Shown: positions 8,180-17,695 of the stretch, in pieces
Layout: each line of letters opens with the position of its first letter
Position numbering within the stretch: the first letter of the stretch is position 1
DNA from: an uncultured Planctomycetaceae bacterium
Lineage (GTDB): Bacteria > Planctomycetota > Planctomycetia > Planctomycetales > Planctomycetaceae
DNA length: 50,635 bases
Assembly (NCBI GenBank): GCA_937916515.1
Contig: CALFSX010000221.1
Coordinates: 1-50,635, forward strand
Direction of reading: 5' to 3'
Notes under the pieces: model-generated
What the model was told of the DNA's origin: nothing
Database searches by the model: none
Seen by the model: only the letters and a program-made list of their open reading frames with translations
Made by a program: the position numbers and the translations under genes

Positions 8180-10870
8180 TCAATACCGCAAGTCGCCACG
8201 ATGCAGTTCCGTTCCGAAGACGTTTGACATATCCAGGCGTCGCAACGCGACATCGGCCACAAACAAACACAACGCAACAATTAACAGCCACGGCCATAAG
8301 GGAGTCGCAGCAGAAGCACTCTCGCCGTCAGCCGCCTCAAAAATCGTTGATGGCTGCGGACTAAACACGCCACCAGACGCTGCAGCAACAGCCTTCAGCA
8401 ATTCTTCATTCGTATTGCGTAATCGTAGCTCGTCACTGTAGCCCACAATCAATCCGCGTGACTGCTGGTAAAGTGTTTCACCTTCGACCTTTTGAGTCAT
8501 TTGCAAGTGCCATGCACCTACGGTCGGCATTTCAAGCTCTGCTTCGTATCGTCCAGGAGCCGTCTGTTGCACGGTAATCGTTTTCGAATCCAGTTGAGGA
8601 TTGATCAGCGTTAGTTCGGTTTCTGCTTTATTCAAAAACTGACCGTTGGGATTCACAGCATCAATCAGCACTTTGCTTTTGCTGCCACGTCGTTGAATAT
8701 CAACAACAAAACCTCGGCTTTCGCTTTTTCTCATGCAGTGCCGAATCACCTGAGCCCAAAACTGGTTGTAACCATTCCACGTCAGCCACTCAGCCGCCCA
8801 ACGACTTTTTGCGTCAGACGTAAATGCCACAGACATTCCAAGCCCATAACGCCACCAGCTTAACAAAGGGTCGCCAGCTTCTGTCGCCAGAATGACCTCA
8901 CTGGTCGCCTTGGGCCGAGTCACCACATAGCCCAACAAAAACGGAGCTTCTTCAAAGTTGATATCCGACAACGCCTGAGAAGCTCGGACAACCATGGGCA
9001 AAAACGGTTCCTCATTAATCGCCGACTTACTGGCGGTCATCGTTTCTTTGGCAAAGATCTGCGGCACAGAACTGGGATCGCTGGCAAAGTAATATCGCCC
9101 ATTGCCAAGTTCGGCAATTCGTTCCAGCAGATTCGGATCCGCATCGCCAATACCCACCGTCGAGACGGTGATTCTGGCAGAAGTCATTTCCTGAGTAATG
9201 CCTTCGAAATCTCCCGGCGTGGAATAACCGTCAGTCAGAATAATCACGTGCTTCAGCTTGGCACTGGTTGATTGCAACGCTTTTAGCGCTTCCTGCATTG
9301 CCGGATACAAAGTTGTCCCGCCGCCGGCTTCAATGCCCGCAATACGATCAATCACGCTGCTCTTTTGAGAAGCGGATTTCATTTCGCTGACCCAGTACGG
9401 CGAACCATCAAATGCAATCACGCCAATTTGATCTTTCGAACCAAGCAGATCCACGGCACCTCGAGCAGCGTCTTTCGCCAGTTCGATCTTCTGTCCGCCC
9501 ATCGAACCCGACTTGTCGATGATCAACACCATCCCCAGACCGGGCTTTTCTTTTTCCTTTTCAAAGTCGCTGCGAACGGGCAACACCTCTTCAACAACCG
9601 TCTTGTAATAGCCGCCCAGCCCAAACGATTCATCGCCGCCCAACATAATAAAGCCGCCGCCAAGTTCGCTGACATAGCTGCGAATCACATCCATTTGTCG
9701 AGCTGTCAAATCAGTGGCTGGCACGTTCGACAGAATCAGTACTTCATAGTTTTGAAGGTCGGTTAACGATTCCGGCATCCCTTTGGCCGGTCGAGTGTCC
9801 ACGATGATGCCTTCTTCGTTCATCGCCCATTCCAGGTGGCGAGCGGCTTCCGGAACACTTTCGATCAACAGAACTCGCGGCTTGCCTGCCGTAAACACCA
9901 ACCCTGATGCAAGGTTGTTATCCAGCAGAGTATCATTGAACACTACATCACTGCCGTCCGCAGCAGCGACATCTGCCGCCGGTCGTTTGATGTTGGCGGA
10001 AAATTCCGTGGGCTGCTTTACCTGCTGAGTAAAATAGAATTTGTTTTCGCCTTCCTTGATATCCTTCAACTCGGAAGCAATCCGATACTCCCCATTGAAC
10101 ACTTCAATAATGGCTTTGTCGTCGTGATTTGAATCGACAACGACTTCGATCCTGAATGGTTCGCCTTCAGCCACCTGAGCCGGAACATTGACCGCAGAAA
10201 GCTGCATCTCTGGATCGTTGCGAGTTTCCAACGCCACCGTGGAAATTCGCAAACCGGCGGAAACGGCGGTCGACATAATATCGCCTTCGGTTTCGTTACC
10301 GTCACTAAGCAACACGACGTGGGGAACATAGTGAGGCGGAATTCCGGCCGTCGCAATGTCGATCGCCGACTGAAGATCCGTCCCCTGCTTCCACTTCTTC
10401 ATTTGCTGAATCGCGGCCGGATCAATAGCGCTCGGTTCATTTTCCGTGACACCTTCGCTCAACTTCGGCGTGAGCTTTTCATCGGCCACGTTCGACTCGG
10501 GAATCGCCTGTTCAAAACTTCCCGGAACAGTCGCGAACGGCAACACAGCAAACTGCTTTTCGTCGGCATCCCTGGTTGCTTCTCTAATAAAGTCAGTAGC
10601 TGCTTTCTGACCTTCATCGCCAACACTTAAACTGTTGTCGAGTGCGAACACAACAAACACGTCACGAGTCACATTCAGCAGATTCAACCCCGCCAACGCC
10701 AGAATCAGCAACAGCGAAACAACGGTTCGCACCACCAGAGACGTCACCATTTGCCGCCACGGCAAATCCACAAGACTGCGGTAATAAAGCACCGTCAGCA
10801 CCGGAAGCGCAGCCAGAACCCAAAGCCATTCCGGTCGAGTGAACTCAAGTTGAGGCCAGTTTTCCGCCAT
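8180..10870 (-). CDS. Large VWA-domain membrane protein (BatA-like with glutamine amidotransferase-like domain)
   Basis: About 896 residues. Two N-terminal membrane segments (residues about 12-30 and 43-65) precede a first VWA-like domain with DNSLS. A glutamine amidotransferase-like region follows (VLLIESVPEAARHLEW ... SELGGGFIMLGGDESFGLGGY), then a second VWA domain with a full MIDAS motif DKSGSMGG near residue 460 and THV-type LTDGYSTPGD. A C-terminal membrane helix (LWPWLLIVALCLFVAD) ends the protein. Large planctomycete proteins of this layout are common and unstudied. The frame opens at 10957, but the first 29 residues are low-complexity and unlike a signal, so I chose the ATG at 10870. 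Same strand as, and 425 bp upstream of, the ExbB/ExbD pair. Confidence 0.85.
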   Translation of the reverse strand: MAENWPQLEFTRPEWLWVLAALPVLTVLYYRSLVDLPWRQMVTSLVVRTVVSLLLILALAGLNLLNVTRDVFVVFALDNSLSVGDEGQKAATDFIREATRDADEKQFAVLPFATVPGSFEQAIPESNVADEKLTPKLSEGVTENEPSAIDPAAIQQMKKWKQGTDLQSAIDIATAGIPPHYVPHVVLLSDGNETEGDIMSTAVSAGLRISTVALETRNDPEMQLSAVNVPAQVAEGEPFRIEVVVDSNHDDKAIIEVFNGEYRIASELKDIKEGENKFYFTQQVKQPTEFSANIKRPAADVAAADGSDVVFNDTLLDNNLASGLVFTAGKPRVLLIESVPEAARHLEWAMNEEGIIVDTRPAKGMPESLTDLQNYEVLILSNVPATDLTARQMDVIRSYVSELGGGFIMLGGDESFGLGGYYKTVVEEVLPVRSDFEKEKEKPGLGMVLIIDKSGSMGGQKIELAKDAARGAVDLLGSKDQIGVIAFDGSPYWVSEMKSASQKSSVIDRIAGIEAGGGTTLYPAMQEALKALQSTSAKLKHVIILTDGYSTPGDFEGITQEMTSARITVSTVGIGDADPNLLERIAELGNGRYYFASDPSSVPQIFAKETMTASKSAINEEPFLPMVVRASQALSDINFEEAPFLLGYVVTRPKATSEVILATEAGDPLLSWWRYGLGMSVAFTSDAKSRWAAEWLTWNGYNQFWAQVIRHCMRKSESRGFVVDIQRRGSKSKVLIDAVNPNGQFLNKAETELTLINPQLDSKTITVQQTAPGRYEAELEMPTVGAWHLQMTQKVEGETLYQQSRGLIVGYSDELRLRNTNEELLKAVAAASGGVFSPQPSTIFEAADGESASAATPLWPWLLIVALCLFVADVALRRLDMSNVFGTELHRGDLRY

Positions 10871-11300
10871 AGTTATTGTTGCTCGATTGTCTGGACAGCG
10901 CCAGTTTTGCGTTGGGTTAGACTTCTTATTGCCGCGAACAGGTTCAGGTTGAGTCAAGTTTTCTGAGCGACAACGGAGCGTTTCCGAGCGGTAGCTCGAA
11001 TGGTCTGAGGCACAGCCTCGTTAGAATTATTATTTGCCACGTCAGCCGTAGCACGCCGTCCGCTTATGTTCTCAATTCAGCACAGCATAAACCTGATTCC
11101 AATCTAAGTACAGCGGCTTCGCTCACCTCAGGATTCTTCCGAATTGGTGACAATCACACAGCAGAACTGCGACAGAAACCATAACCAACGCAGACATAGC
11201 AGAGAACGCGATTCAAAATGTGACCGAACTGCGATATGCTGAAGCTCCGCCTCAGTCACAGATTTCCCACCCAACCTCCTGAACCAATAGATCCACACTT
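10871..11300. promoter_or_regulatory. Divergent intergenic region
   Basis: 430 bp between the minus-strand VWA gene and the plus-strand cytochrome gene. It must hold both promoters, but I cannot name boxes. It contains the family B repeat at 10965-11024 and otherwise nothing recognisable. Confidence 0.4.
10965..11024. repeat. Dispersed palindromic repeat, family B, copy 2 (short, divergent)
   Basis: Begins GAGCGACAACGGAGCG as in copy 3 and ends with a hairpin followed by GTTAG. Here the terminal hairpin is GAGGC-ACA-GCCTC in place of GGGC-GAA-GCCC. That is a different sequence keeping the same shape. It lies in the divergent intergenic region. Confidence 0.45.
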
Positions 11301-14300
11301 ATGGTTTCAGAACACCAGCCCGCTTTGCCGATCCTGCTGACGCTGTTTATCGCCCTGCAGCTTGCCAGTTCCAGCCTTGCCGCCGACGAAGTTTCCGACG
11401 ACACAAGTGCTGAACTGCCGGCCAGGGTCCAGCACATTCTGCAAACGAAATGTTTGTCGTGCCACAACGGCGTTGACCGCAAAGGCGACTTTTCGTTGCA
11501 GTCCCAAAAGTCGCTGGCCGACAGCGGTTTTGTTGTGCCCAATCATTCCAGCGAAAGCCACTTCATTTCGGTTGTGACTGCAGATGCCGGGCAACCGCCG
11601 TCAATGCCACAAAACGGCGAGCCGCTAACCAAAGATGAAGTCCACGTTCTGAAGTCATGGATTGACGATGGTGCCCCATGGCCGCAAAATCTTGTGCTTA
11701 CGGAACCTGTCATCGACAACTTCAACTGGTGGTCTCTGCAACCAATCGTTCGACCAACGCTTCCTGCCATCAACGCAGGAACAATAGACGGCACGCTGCA
11801 AACCAGAACCCCGATCGATCACTTCATTGCCGCAAAGCAACTGGAACTCGGGCTTACTCCAGCAGATGAAGCTGATCGTCGAACACTCATTCGACGACTC
11901 ACTTACGACTTAACCGGGTTGCCGCCAACCATTGAACGCATGGAAGCCTTTCTGACAGACACAGCTCCCGACGCTTACGAACGCCTTGTGGAAGAATTGC
12001 TGGCCTCGCCAAATTATGGAGAACACTGGGCGAGACATTGGCTGGATGTCGTTAAATACGCAGACACCTGTGGCTTTGATAAAGACAAACTGCGTCCCAA
12101 CGCCTGGCCCTATCGAGACTATGTAATCCGATCATTCAACGACGACAAACCGTACGCTCGATTCGTCAAAGAACAAGTAGCCGGGGACGCCATTTTCCCA
12201 TCCGAGCCCGACGGCATTCTGGGACTCGGGTTCATAGCGGCTGGCCCCTGGGACTTCATCGGACACGTCGAAGTGCCGGAATCCAAGCTGGACGGCATGG
12301 AAGCTCGCTATCTTGACCGCGACGAAATGGTATCAAACACGCTGAACACGTTCTGCAGCGTCACGGTTCAGTGTGCGAGATGCCACAACCACAAATTCGA
12401 CCCATTTACCCAGGAACACTACTACAGCCTGCAATCAGTCTTTGCCGCCGTTGATCGAGCTGAACGCGTTTACGACACCGACCCAAAAGTAGAACAGCGG
12501 CGACACGAACTAACAAACAAACTGGCCGCACTCACGCAAGACATCAAAAACTTCGACGAAAGCGTTAAGCAACAGGGCGGCACAAAACTGGCCGAACTGG
12601 AAGCCGCGATTGCCTCGCTGCAGCCACAGGTAATCCTGACCGAGAAACAACCTGAATTCGGCTATCACAGCCAAATCGTCCCCAACGCCAACATCGAAAA
12701 ATGGGTAGAAATTGACCTTGGGCAGGACGTCACTTTCGCCGAAATCAGGCTGCATGCCTGCCACGACGACTTTGGCGGTATAGGAGCAGGATTCGGGTTT
12801 CCTGTCCGCTTCCGAATCGAAGCACGCACGGAAGCAACAACATCCAACCAGCCAACACAGCTATTGGCTGACCATACAACAACGGACTTCACAAACCCAG
12901 GCCTTGCCGCAGTCGCGATAAAAGTGCCCGCCACTACTGCACGATACGTTCGAGTGATCGCCACAAAACTGGCGGAACGCAAGAACGACTACATGATGGC
13001 GATTGCCGAATTGGAACTGCTCGACAAAGATGGCACCAACATCGCCCTGGCGGCCAGGGTTAACGCACTGGATTCAATCGAAGCCCCAGTTCGGTGGCGA
13101 AAGTCGAACCTCACGGATGGCATCTGGGCACAAGCGATAAACCAAAGTGCCACCTACCAACTGGCCGAAGCAAAACAGAAAAAGCAGCAATTGCTCAACG
13201 GAATTTTAACTCAAAACAAACTAGCTGAGAAAAATGCACTAGTCAATCAACGGGACGCAACATCAACAACATTGAAGGGGCTTCCCAAGGGCAGGGTCGT
13301 CTACGCAGCAGCAACCAATTTTTCTTCACAAGGCAACTTCAAGCCCACTGAAGGAGTACCCAGAACAATTCGAATGCTGCATAGAGGCAACATTCAACAG
13401 CCCGGTGAAGAAGTCACCCCTGGCGTCGTCCCGCTTTCATCGGACGACACCTGGCAATTGAAGCTTCCCGCCAACCACTCAGAAGGCGATCGTCGAGCCG
13501 CACTGGCACACTGGATTACGGCACCTGAAAATCCTCTTACCTGGCGATCAATTGCGAATCGCATCTGGCAATACCATTTTGGACGAGGAATTGTTGACTC
13601 ACCCAACGATCTCGGCCGCATGGGGCAACTTCCCACTCACCCGGAATTGCTGGACTGGCTGGCCGACGAGTTCCGCACAACGCAGTCATTCAAGCACCTG
13701 CATCGCCTTATTGTGAACAGTTCAACCTATCGACTTCAATCATCACACAACAACGCCAACGCTGCTCTGGACAGCGATAATCAGTACTATTGGCGAATGA
13801 ATCGTCGCAAACTGTCTGCCGAAGAACTTCGAGATTCGATCCTTGCGGTCAGCGGAAAACTGAACACGCAAATGGGCGGACCGGGCTTCTATTTGTTCGC
13901 CCTGGAACGCCCCGAACATTCTCCACATTACGAGTATCACAAATTTGATCCTCGTAAAGCCGCTTCTCACCGGCGATCGATTTATCGCTTTATTGTGCGT
14001 TCGCAACCAGACCCATTTATGACGACGCTGGACTGTGCGGACTCGTCGCAAAGCACCCCTAAACGCATCGAGACACTGACTTCTCTGCAGGCACTTTCGT
14101 TGCTCAACAACAGCTTCACGTTGGTGATGTCAGAATACTTCGCTGATCGTGTACAACAAGACACAGCAACAGATAAAGCTGCCTACGCATTCCAGTTGGC
14201 CACCGGTCGCTCACCAGAAAACGACGAGTTGCAGGAACTTAAACAGTATGCAAGCCGTCACGGGCTCACAAACCTGTGTCGAATTTTATTCAACACCAGT

Positions 14301-14321
14301 GAATTCCTTTTCGTGGATTAG
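11301..14321 (+). CDS. PSCyt1-DUF1549-DUF1553 cytochrome with discoidin-like insert
   Basis: 1006 residues. A signal peptide ends near residue 28 (SSSLAADE). The PSCyt1 haem module has CLSCH at residues 51-55. DUF1549 spans about 165-370 and contains a second CARCHNHKFDP site. A stretch around 455-590 (EIDLGQDVTFAEIRLHA ... YVRVIATKL) looks like an F5/8-type C (discoidin) carbohydrate-binding fold. DUF1553 covers about 720-1000 (NRIWQYHFGRGIVDSPNDLG). The protein is expected to act outside the cytoplasm as a c-type haem protein; its reaction is unknown. The DUF1501 gene follows on the same strand 139 bp downstream, the usual partner arrangement. Confidence 0.92.
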   Translation: MVSEHQPALPILLTLFIALQLASSSLAADEVSDDTSAELPARVQHILQTKCLSCHNGVDRKGDFSLQSQKSLADSGFVVPNHSSESHFISVVTADAGQPPSMPQNGEPLTKDEVHVLKSWIDDGAPWPQNLVLTEPVIDNFNWWSLQPIVRPTLPAINAGTIDGTLQTRTPIDHFIAAKQLELGLTPADEADRRTLIRRLTYDLTGLPPTIERMEAFLTDTAPDAYERLVEELLASPNYGEHWARHWLDVVKYADTCGFDKDKLRPNAWPYRDYVIRSFNDDKPYARFVKEQVAGDAIFPSEPDGILGLGFIAAGPWDFIGHVEVPESKLDGMEARYLDRDEMVSNTLNTFCSVTVQCARCHNHKFDPFTQEHYYSLQSVFAAVDRAERVYDTDPKVEQRRHELTNKLAALTQDIKNFDESVKQQGGTKLAELEAAIASLQPQVILTEKQPEFGYHSQIVPNANIEKWVEIDLGQDVTFAEIRLHACHDDFGGIGAGFGFPVRFRIEARTEATTSNQPTQLLADHTTTDFTNPGLAAVAIKVPATTARYVRVIATKLAERKNDYMMAIAELELLDKDGTNIALAARVNALDSIEAPVRWRKSNLTDGIWAQAINQSATYQLAEAKQKKQQLLNGILTQNKLAEKNALVNQRDATSTTLKGLPKGRVVYAAATNFSSQGNFKPTEGVPRTIRMLHRGNIQQPGEEVTPGVVPLSSDDTWQLKLPANHSEGDRRAALAHWITAPENPLTWRSIANRIWQYHFGRGIVDSPNDLGRMGQLPTHPELLDWLADEFRTTQSFKHLHRLIVNSSTYRLQSSHNNANAALDSDNQYYWRMNRRKLSAEELRDSILAVSGKLNTQMGGPGFYLFALERPEHSPHYEYHKFDPRKAASHRRSIYRFIVRSQPDPFMTTLDCADSSQSTPKRIETLTSLQALSLLNNSFTLVMSEYFADRVQQDTATDKAAYAFQLATGRSPENDELQELKQYASRHGLTNLCRILFNTSEFLFVD

Positions 14322-14370
14322 ACTTCTTGCTAAAAGTGAAGCGTATACGGTGCCCAAAGCATCACCATTT

Positions 14371-14456
14371 AGCGACAACGGAGCGTCTCGGCGCTGGGAA
14401 CTTTCCACCTCTTCTCACCAACCACGCCACCGGGTCAAGGGCGAAGCCCTTGTTAG
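14371..14456. repeat. Dispersed palindromic repeat, family B, copy 3
   Basis: Begins AGCGACAACGGAGCG and ends AAGGGCGAAGCCCTTGTTAG, the last part being a perfect hairpin (AAGGGC-GAA-GCCCTT). Its end is four bases from the ATG of the DUF1501 gene, within the expected ribosome-binding region, so it may influence translation of that gene. Confidence 0.6.
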
Positions 14457-14460
14457 TGCC

Positions 14461-15945
14461 ATGCAATCACGCCGCAGTTTTTTGAATTCCACAGGGCAGG
14501 GCTTCGCTGGCCTGGCCGCTGCAACCATGCTTCTGGAAGAAGACGCAGCTTTCGGGAACATTCCAACCAACTCCGAGCGTCCGCACGGCAGTGGCGGCGC
14601 GGTGGGAGTTCTGCATCATCCGGCGAAAGCGAAACGTGTCGTGCAACTGTTTATGGCTGGAGCGGCCAGCCACATCGACCTGTGGGACTACAAACCGGCT
14701 CTGGAAAAACATCACGGCGAGCAGTCGAACTTCGGCGAGCACGTCGAAACGTTTCAAAACGGGCTGGGACCCTGGATGAAGTCTCCGTTTAAGTTCGCTG
14801 CTTACGGACAGTGCGGCAAGATGATCAGCGAGGTCGTAAAACCGCTGGGTGAATGCGTTGACGATATGACATTCCTGCATAACGTCGTGGGGAAAACGGG
14901 CGTTCACAGTCAGGCCACCTATCTGCAGGCCACGGGGTTTCAGAATCCAGGTTTTCCCGGCATGGGAGCCTGGATCAGCTATGGACTTGGTTCACTTAGC
15001 GAAAACCTGCCCACGTTTGTCGTGCTGCCCGATCATCGAGGCTACGCCAGCAACGGACCGAAAAACTGGGCCTCTGCGTTTCTGCCAGCCAGCCATCAAG
15101 GCACAACCGTGTTTCCACAACGAAAGAACGCCATCGCAGATTTGAAGCCGGAAGCCGAATTCGTCACTCACGAAAGTGACTCTGCCGGACTAAGCCTGCT
15201 TCAAAAACTAAACGGAATTCACCAGCAACAACGTCCGGAAGATAGTCGTCTGGAATCACGCATCCGCAGCTATGAGCTGGCCGCAAAAATGCAGCTTAGT
15301 GCACCGGAAGCATTGGACATTTCCGGTGAATCAAAACACACCCTGCAAATGTACGGTCTCAACAACCCCGATGCCGTTTATCCCGATCAGATCAACATCC
15401 CGGAAGAGGCCGAATACTTCGGACGAAAGTGCCTCATTGCCCGTCGACTGCTGGAACGAGGAGTCCGTTTTGTGCAAATCTGGTCCGGCAACGACAACAG
15501 TTTTCCCCGGCGCAACTGGGACAGCCACGAAGACATCGAACGCGACCACAAACCATTGGCAATGGGAATGGCCATCGGTGCCGCAGCCTTGCTGAAAGAC
15601 CTGAAGCAACGCGGACTATTGGATGACACCTTAGTGCTGTGGACAACTGAATTCGGCCGCATGCCGTCAACTCAGGGCAGCAAAGGTCGCGACCACAATC
15701 CTTATGTGTTCACAAACTGGCTGGCTGGTGGTGGCATCAAACCTGGTGTGACTCACGGACACTCAGATCAATGGGGCTATAAACCACTGGACCGTAACGC
15801 TCCCACCGAAGTGTACGATATTCACGCCACCATGCTGCACCTGATGGGCATCGACCACAAACGTTTAACCGTACGACACAACGGCATCGACCGCCGCCTG
15901 ACCGACGTCCACGGTCACGTCATTCACGACATCATTTCAACATAG
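14461..15945 (+). CDS. DUF1501 protein, Tat-exported
   Basis: 494 residues from the ATG at 14461. The open frame runs back to 14149, but that part crosses the upstream gene and a dispersed repeat. At 14461 the protein starts with a proper Tat-like signal (QSRRSFLNSTGQGFAGLAAATM). DUF1501 belongs to the alkaline phosphatase/sulfatase-like superfamily. Visible motifs are SHIDLWD, TTEFGRMP and GRDHN, the last probably supplying metal ligands, followed by WLAGGGIKPG. It pairs with the DUF1553 cytochrome just upstream. The function is not established for any member; export and a metal-dependent hydrolase-like fold are inferred. Confidence 0.92.
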   Translation: MQSRRSFLNSTGQGFAGLAAATMLLEEDAAFGNIPTNSERPHGSGGAVGVLHHPAKAKRVVQLFMAGAASHIDLWDYKPALEKHHGEQSNFGEHVETFQNGLGPWMKSPFKFAAYGQCGKMISEVVKPLGECVDDMTFLHNVVGKTGVHSQATYLQATGFQNPGFPGMGAWISYGLGSLSENLPTFVVLPDHRGYASNGPKNWASAFLPASHQGTTVFPQRKNAIADLKPEAEFVTHESDSAGLSLLQKLNGIHQQQRPEDSRLESRIRSYELAAKMQLSAPEALDISGESKHTLQMYGLNNPDAVYPDQINIPEEAEYFGRKCLIARRLLERGVRFVQIWSGNDNSFPRRNWDSHEDIERDHKPLAMGMAIGAAALLKDLKQRGLLDDTLVLWTTEFGRMPSTQGSKGRDHNPYVFTNWLAGGGIKPGVTHGHSDQWGYKPLDRNAPTEVYDIHATMLHLMGIDHKRLTVRHNGIDRRLTDVHGHVIHDIIST

Positions 15946-16027
15946 TGCCAATCACAGGTTGAAATATCATCTGTAGGCTTATGGGAAAGACATCCGAGCA
16001 TCTCCACCTGCAACCACCCAGCAAAAA

Positions 16028-17695
16028 TCATTCGCCACCAACCACTGTTGGGTCGTTCGGCCCTTCTTCAAGCTTGCGATACAACGGCAGATGTCGGTAA
16101 TAAACTTCCAGCGTCAAAATACTAAGTGCCGTTTGATACAACTGACCAGCGGTTGCCGCGTGAGGATCAGTGACAGGCCAGCTTCCAGCTGCGGGACCTT
16201 CAGTAATCTGAGTGCGAACCAGTTGCTCACGCATTTTCTGATTCCACTGCTTCCACAGATCTCCGCCCCAATGATGCAGCACCTGAGTCGCATAGTAGTT
16301 GAAGTAAATGTCGTTTCGACTGGGCCCAATAGCGGCCAGATGCTGCACGCCCTTTTCCAAAGCGGCATTGTCTTTCTTCCACCCCAAATACATGCGGCAC
16401 AACAACCCAACAGCGGTCATTGAATCCTTGCGGCCGCCTCCTGGAGTGTACGCGTAAAAAGCTCCATCCTCGTCCGTTTGCACGCTGCGCAAAAATTCGC
16501 GAGCAAACCGCAACGTTTTGCTGGAAGCCGGAATGCGTCCCGCCTTAGCGCTGCGCAATGCCATCACCTGCCAGCCAACCACTGACGTGTCGTCTGTGTC
16601 GTCGCGAGGCCGATATCGCCAACCGCCGGTCAGTGGGTTTTGAGCTCTCTCAATAAAATTCACCGCCAGCTCGGTTAGTTTTCCCAGGTCTTTCCCGTTT
16701 GGCTCAAGAGCGTGCGCTTCGCTGATGCAAATTGTCGCCAGACCCTGAACGTACATTCCGGAATTTCCTTCCGCACTGCCACGCAAATCGGCCGTCCCCT
16801 GGCTGACGTCTGCCTGAGAACCAATGTAGGCCAATCCTTTTTCCACGGTTTCTCGGTAAGGGCCTTCGCCAACATGAGTATGCCCGGCTCCCAAAAAGCA
16901 CAGCAAAGCCAATGATGTCGCTCCCACTTCTGTACGACGAAAAGATCCGGCTCGGGCTGCTGGCCCCTGATCGGCAAAGCTCCAGGAACCGTTTTCCTTC
17001 TGAATCTTCTTCAGCCATCGCAGCCCCGATGCGACTGATTTTTCGCTCTCAACCGTGCCTCCATATTTTTTTACCGACATCTGCTTCGCAGCGGTTGATC
17101 GACCACCGAAGTCGCCCTTTCGAAAAAGCTGATCCATCTCCTGATCAGTCGGCATTAAATCCATTGTCGGATCGCGCTCTTCCAGGCCTTCCATCTGCTC
17201 CAGCAAATCGCTGGGCTGCATATCAGCCAACAGTTCTTTCATGTTGCTGGTGACATCCAGATCGTTGATTTTTTCCGGCTGCAGAATACGTTCAATTTCA
17301 ACAGCATCCAGCTCGTCATCAACAGGGGATTCTGTACGAGAGACCACAAAGGCAAACAGGGCGTCTTTCGTTTCTGGTGGCAATGCCAGCAGCGCTAGAC
17401 AAAAGGCCAGCACAACGTGAGCGACTAAACTCACCAACACTGTCAGCAATTGATACCGATGATCGACCAGCCATTTCGAAGCCTGCGGGCCGAAAAATTC
17501 ACGACACTGCTGAGCACGAGCGGCCACCCAAATCGTCCATGCAGGTGGCGCACGACGTCTGGTACGCTTTCTGGAACCGACAGCGGAAAGCACAGACTTA
17601 GAAGCCTCAGCCGGCGGCAATTCACCTATTCCTTCTGAGACACCGCCAGTCCCTGAGACGACATCAGTTTCTGATTGGCGGTCTAAATTGGCCAT
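16028..17695 (-). CDS. Membrane protein with prenyltransferase/squalene-oxidase-like repeats
   Basis: 555 residues. A basic, Pro-rich cytoplasmic head (KRTRRRAPP) is followed by one membrane segment at about residues 83-106 (LLTVLVSLVAHVVLAFCLALLALP) and an acidic linker. An alpha/alpha-toroid repeat domain runs from about residue 220 to the end. The repeats are seen as GLRWLKKIQKENGSWSF, GLAYIGSQADVSQG, FIERAQNPLTGGWRY, FLRSVQTDEDGAF and VQHLAAIGPSRNDIY. The DxDD motif of true squalene-hopene cyclases is absent, so I infer a binding or scaffold role rather than cyclisation. It converges on the DUF1501 gene with 82 bp between. Proteins of this kind often sit near VWA or ExbB/ExbD genes in planctomycetes, as here. 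Confidence 0.75.
   Translation of the reverse strand: MANLDRQSETDVVSGTGGVSEGIGELPPAEASKSVLSAVGSRKRTRRRAPPAWTIWVAARAQQCREFFGPQASKWLVDHRYQLLTVLVSLVAHVVLAFCLALLALPPETKDALFAFVVSRTESPVDDELDAVEIERILQPEKINDLDVTSNMKELLADMQPSDLLEQMEGLEERDPTMDLMPTDQEMDQLFRKGDFGGRSTAAKQMSVKKYGGTVESEKSVASGLRWLKKIQKENGSWSFADQGPAARAGSFRRTEVGATSLALLCFLGAGHTHVGEGPYRETVEKGLAYIGSQADVSQGTADLRGSAEGNSGMYVQGLATICISEAHALEPNGKDLGKLTELAVNFIERAQNPLTGGWRYRPRDDTDDTSVVGWQVMALRSAKAGRIPASSKTLRFAREFLRSVQTDEDGAFYAYTPGGGRKDSMTAVGLLCRMYLGWKKDNAALEKGVQHLAAIGPSRNDIYFNYYATQVLHHWGGDLWKQWNQKMREQLVRTQITEGPAAGSWPVTDPHAATAGQLYQTALSILTLEVYYRHLPLYRKLEEGPNDPTVVGGE

Noticed and set aside
14149-14460. N-terminal extension of the DUF1501 gene
   Set aside because: It overlaps the end of the upstream cytochrome gene and reads through a dispersed repeat; the Tat signal begins exactly at the ATG at 14461.
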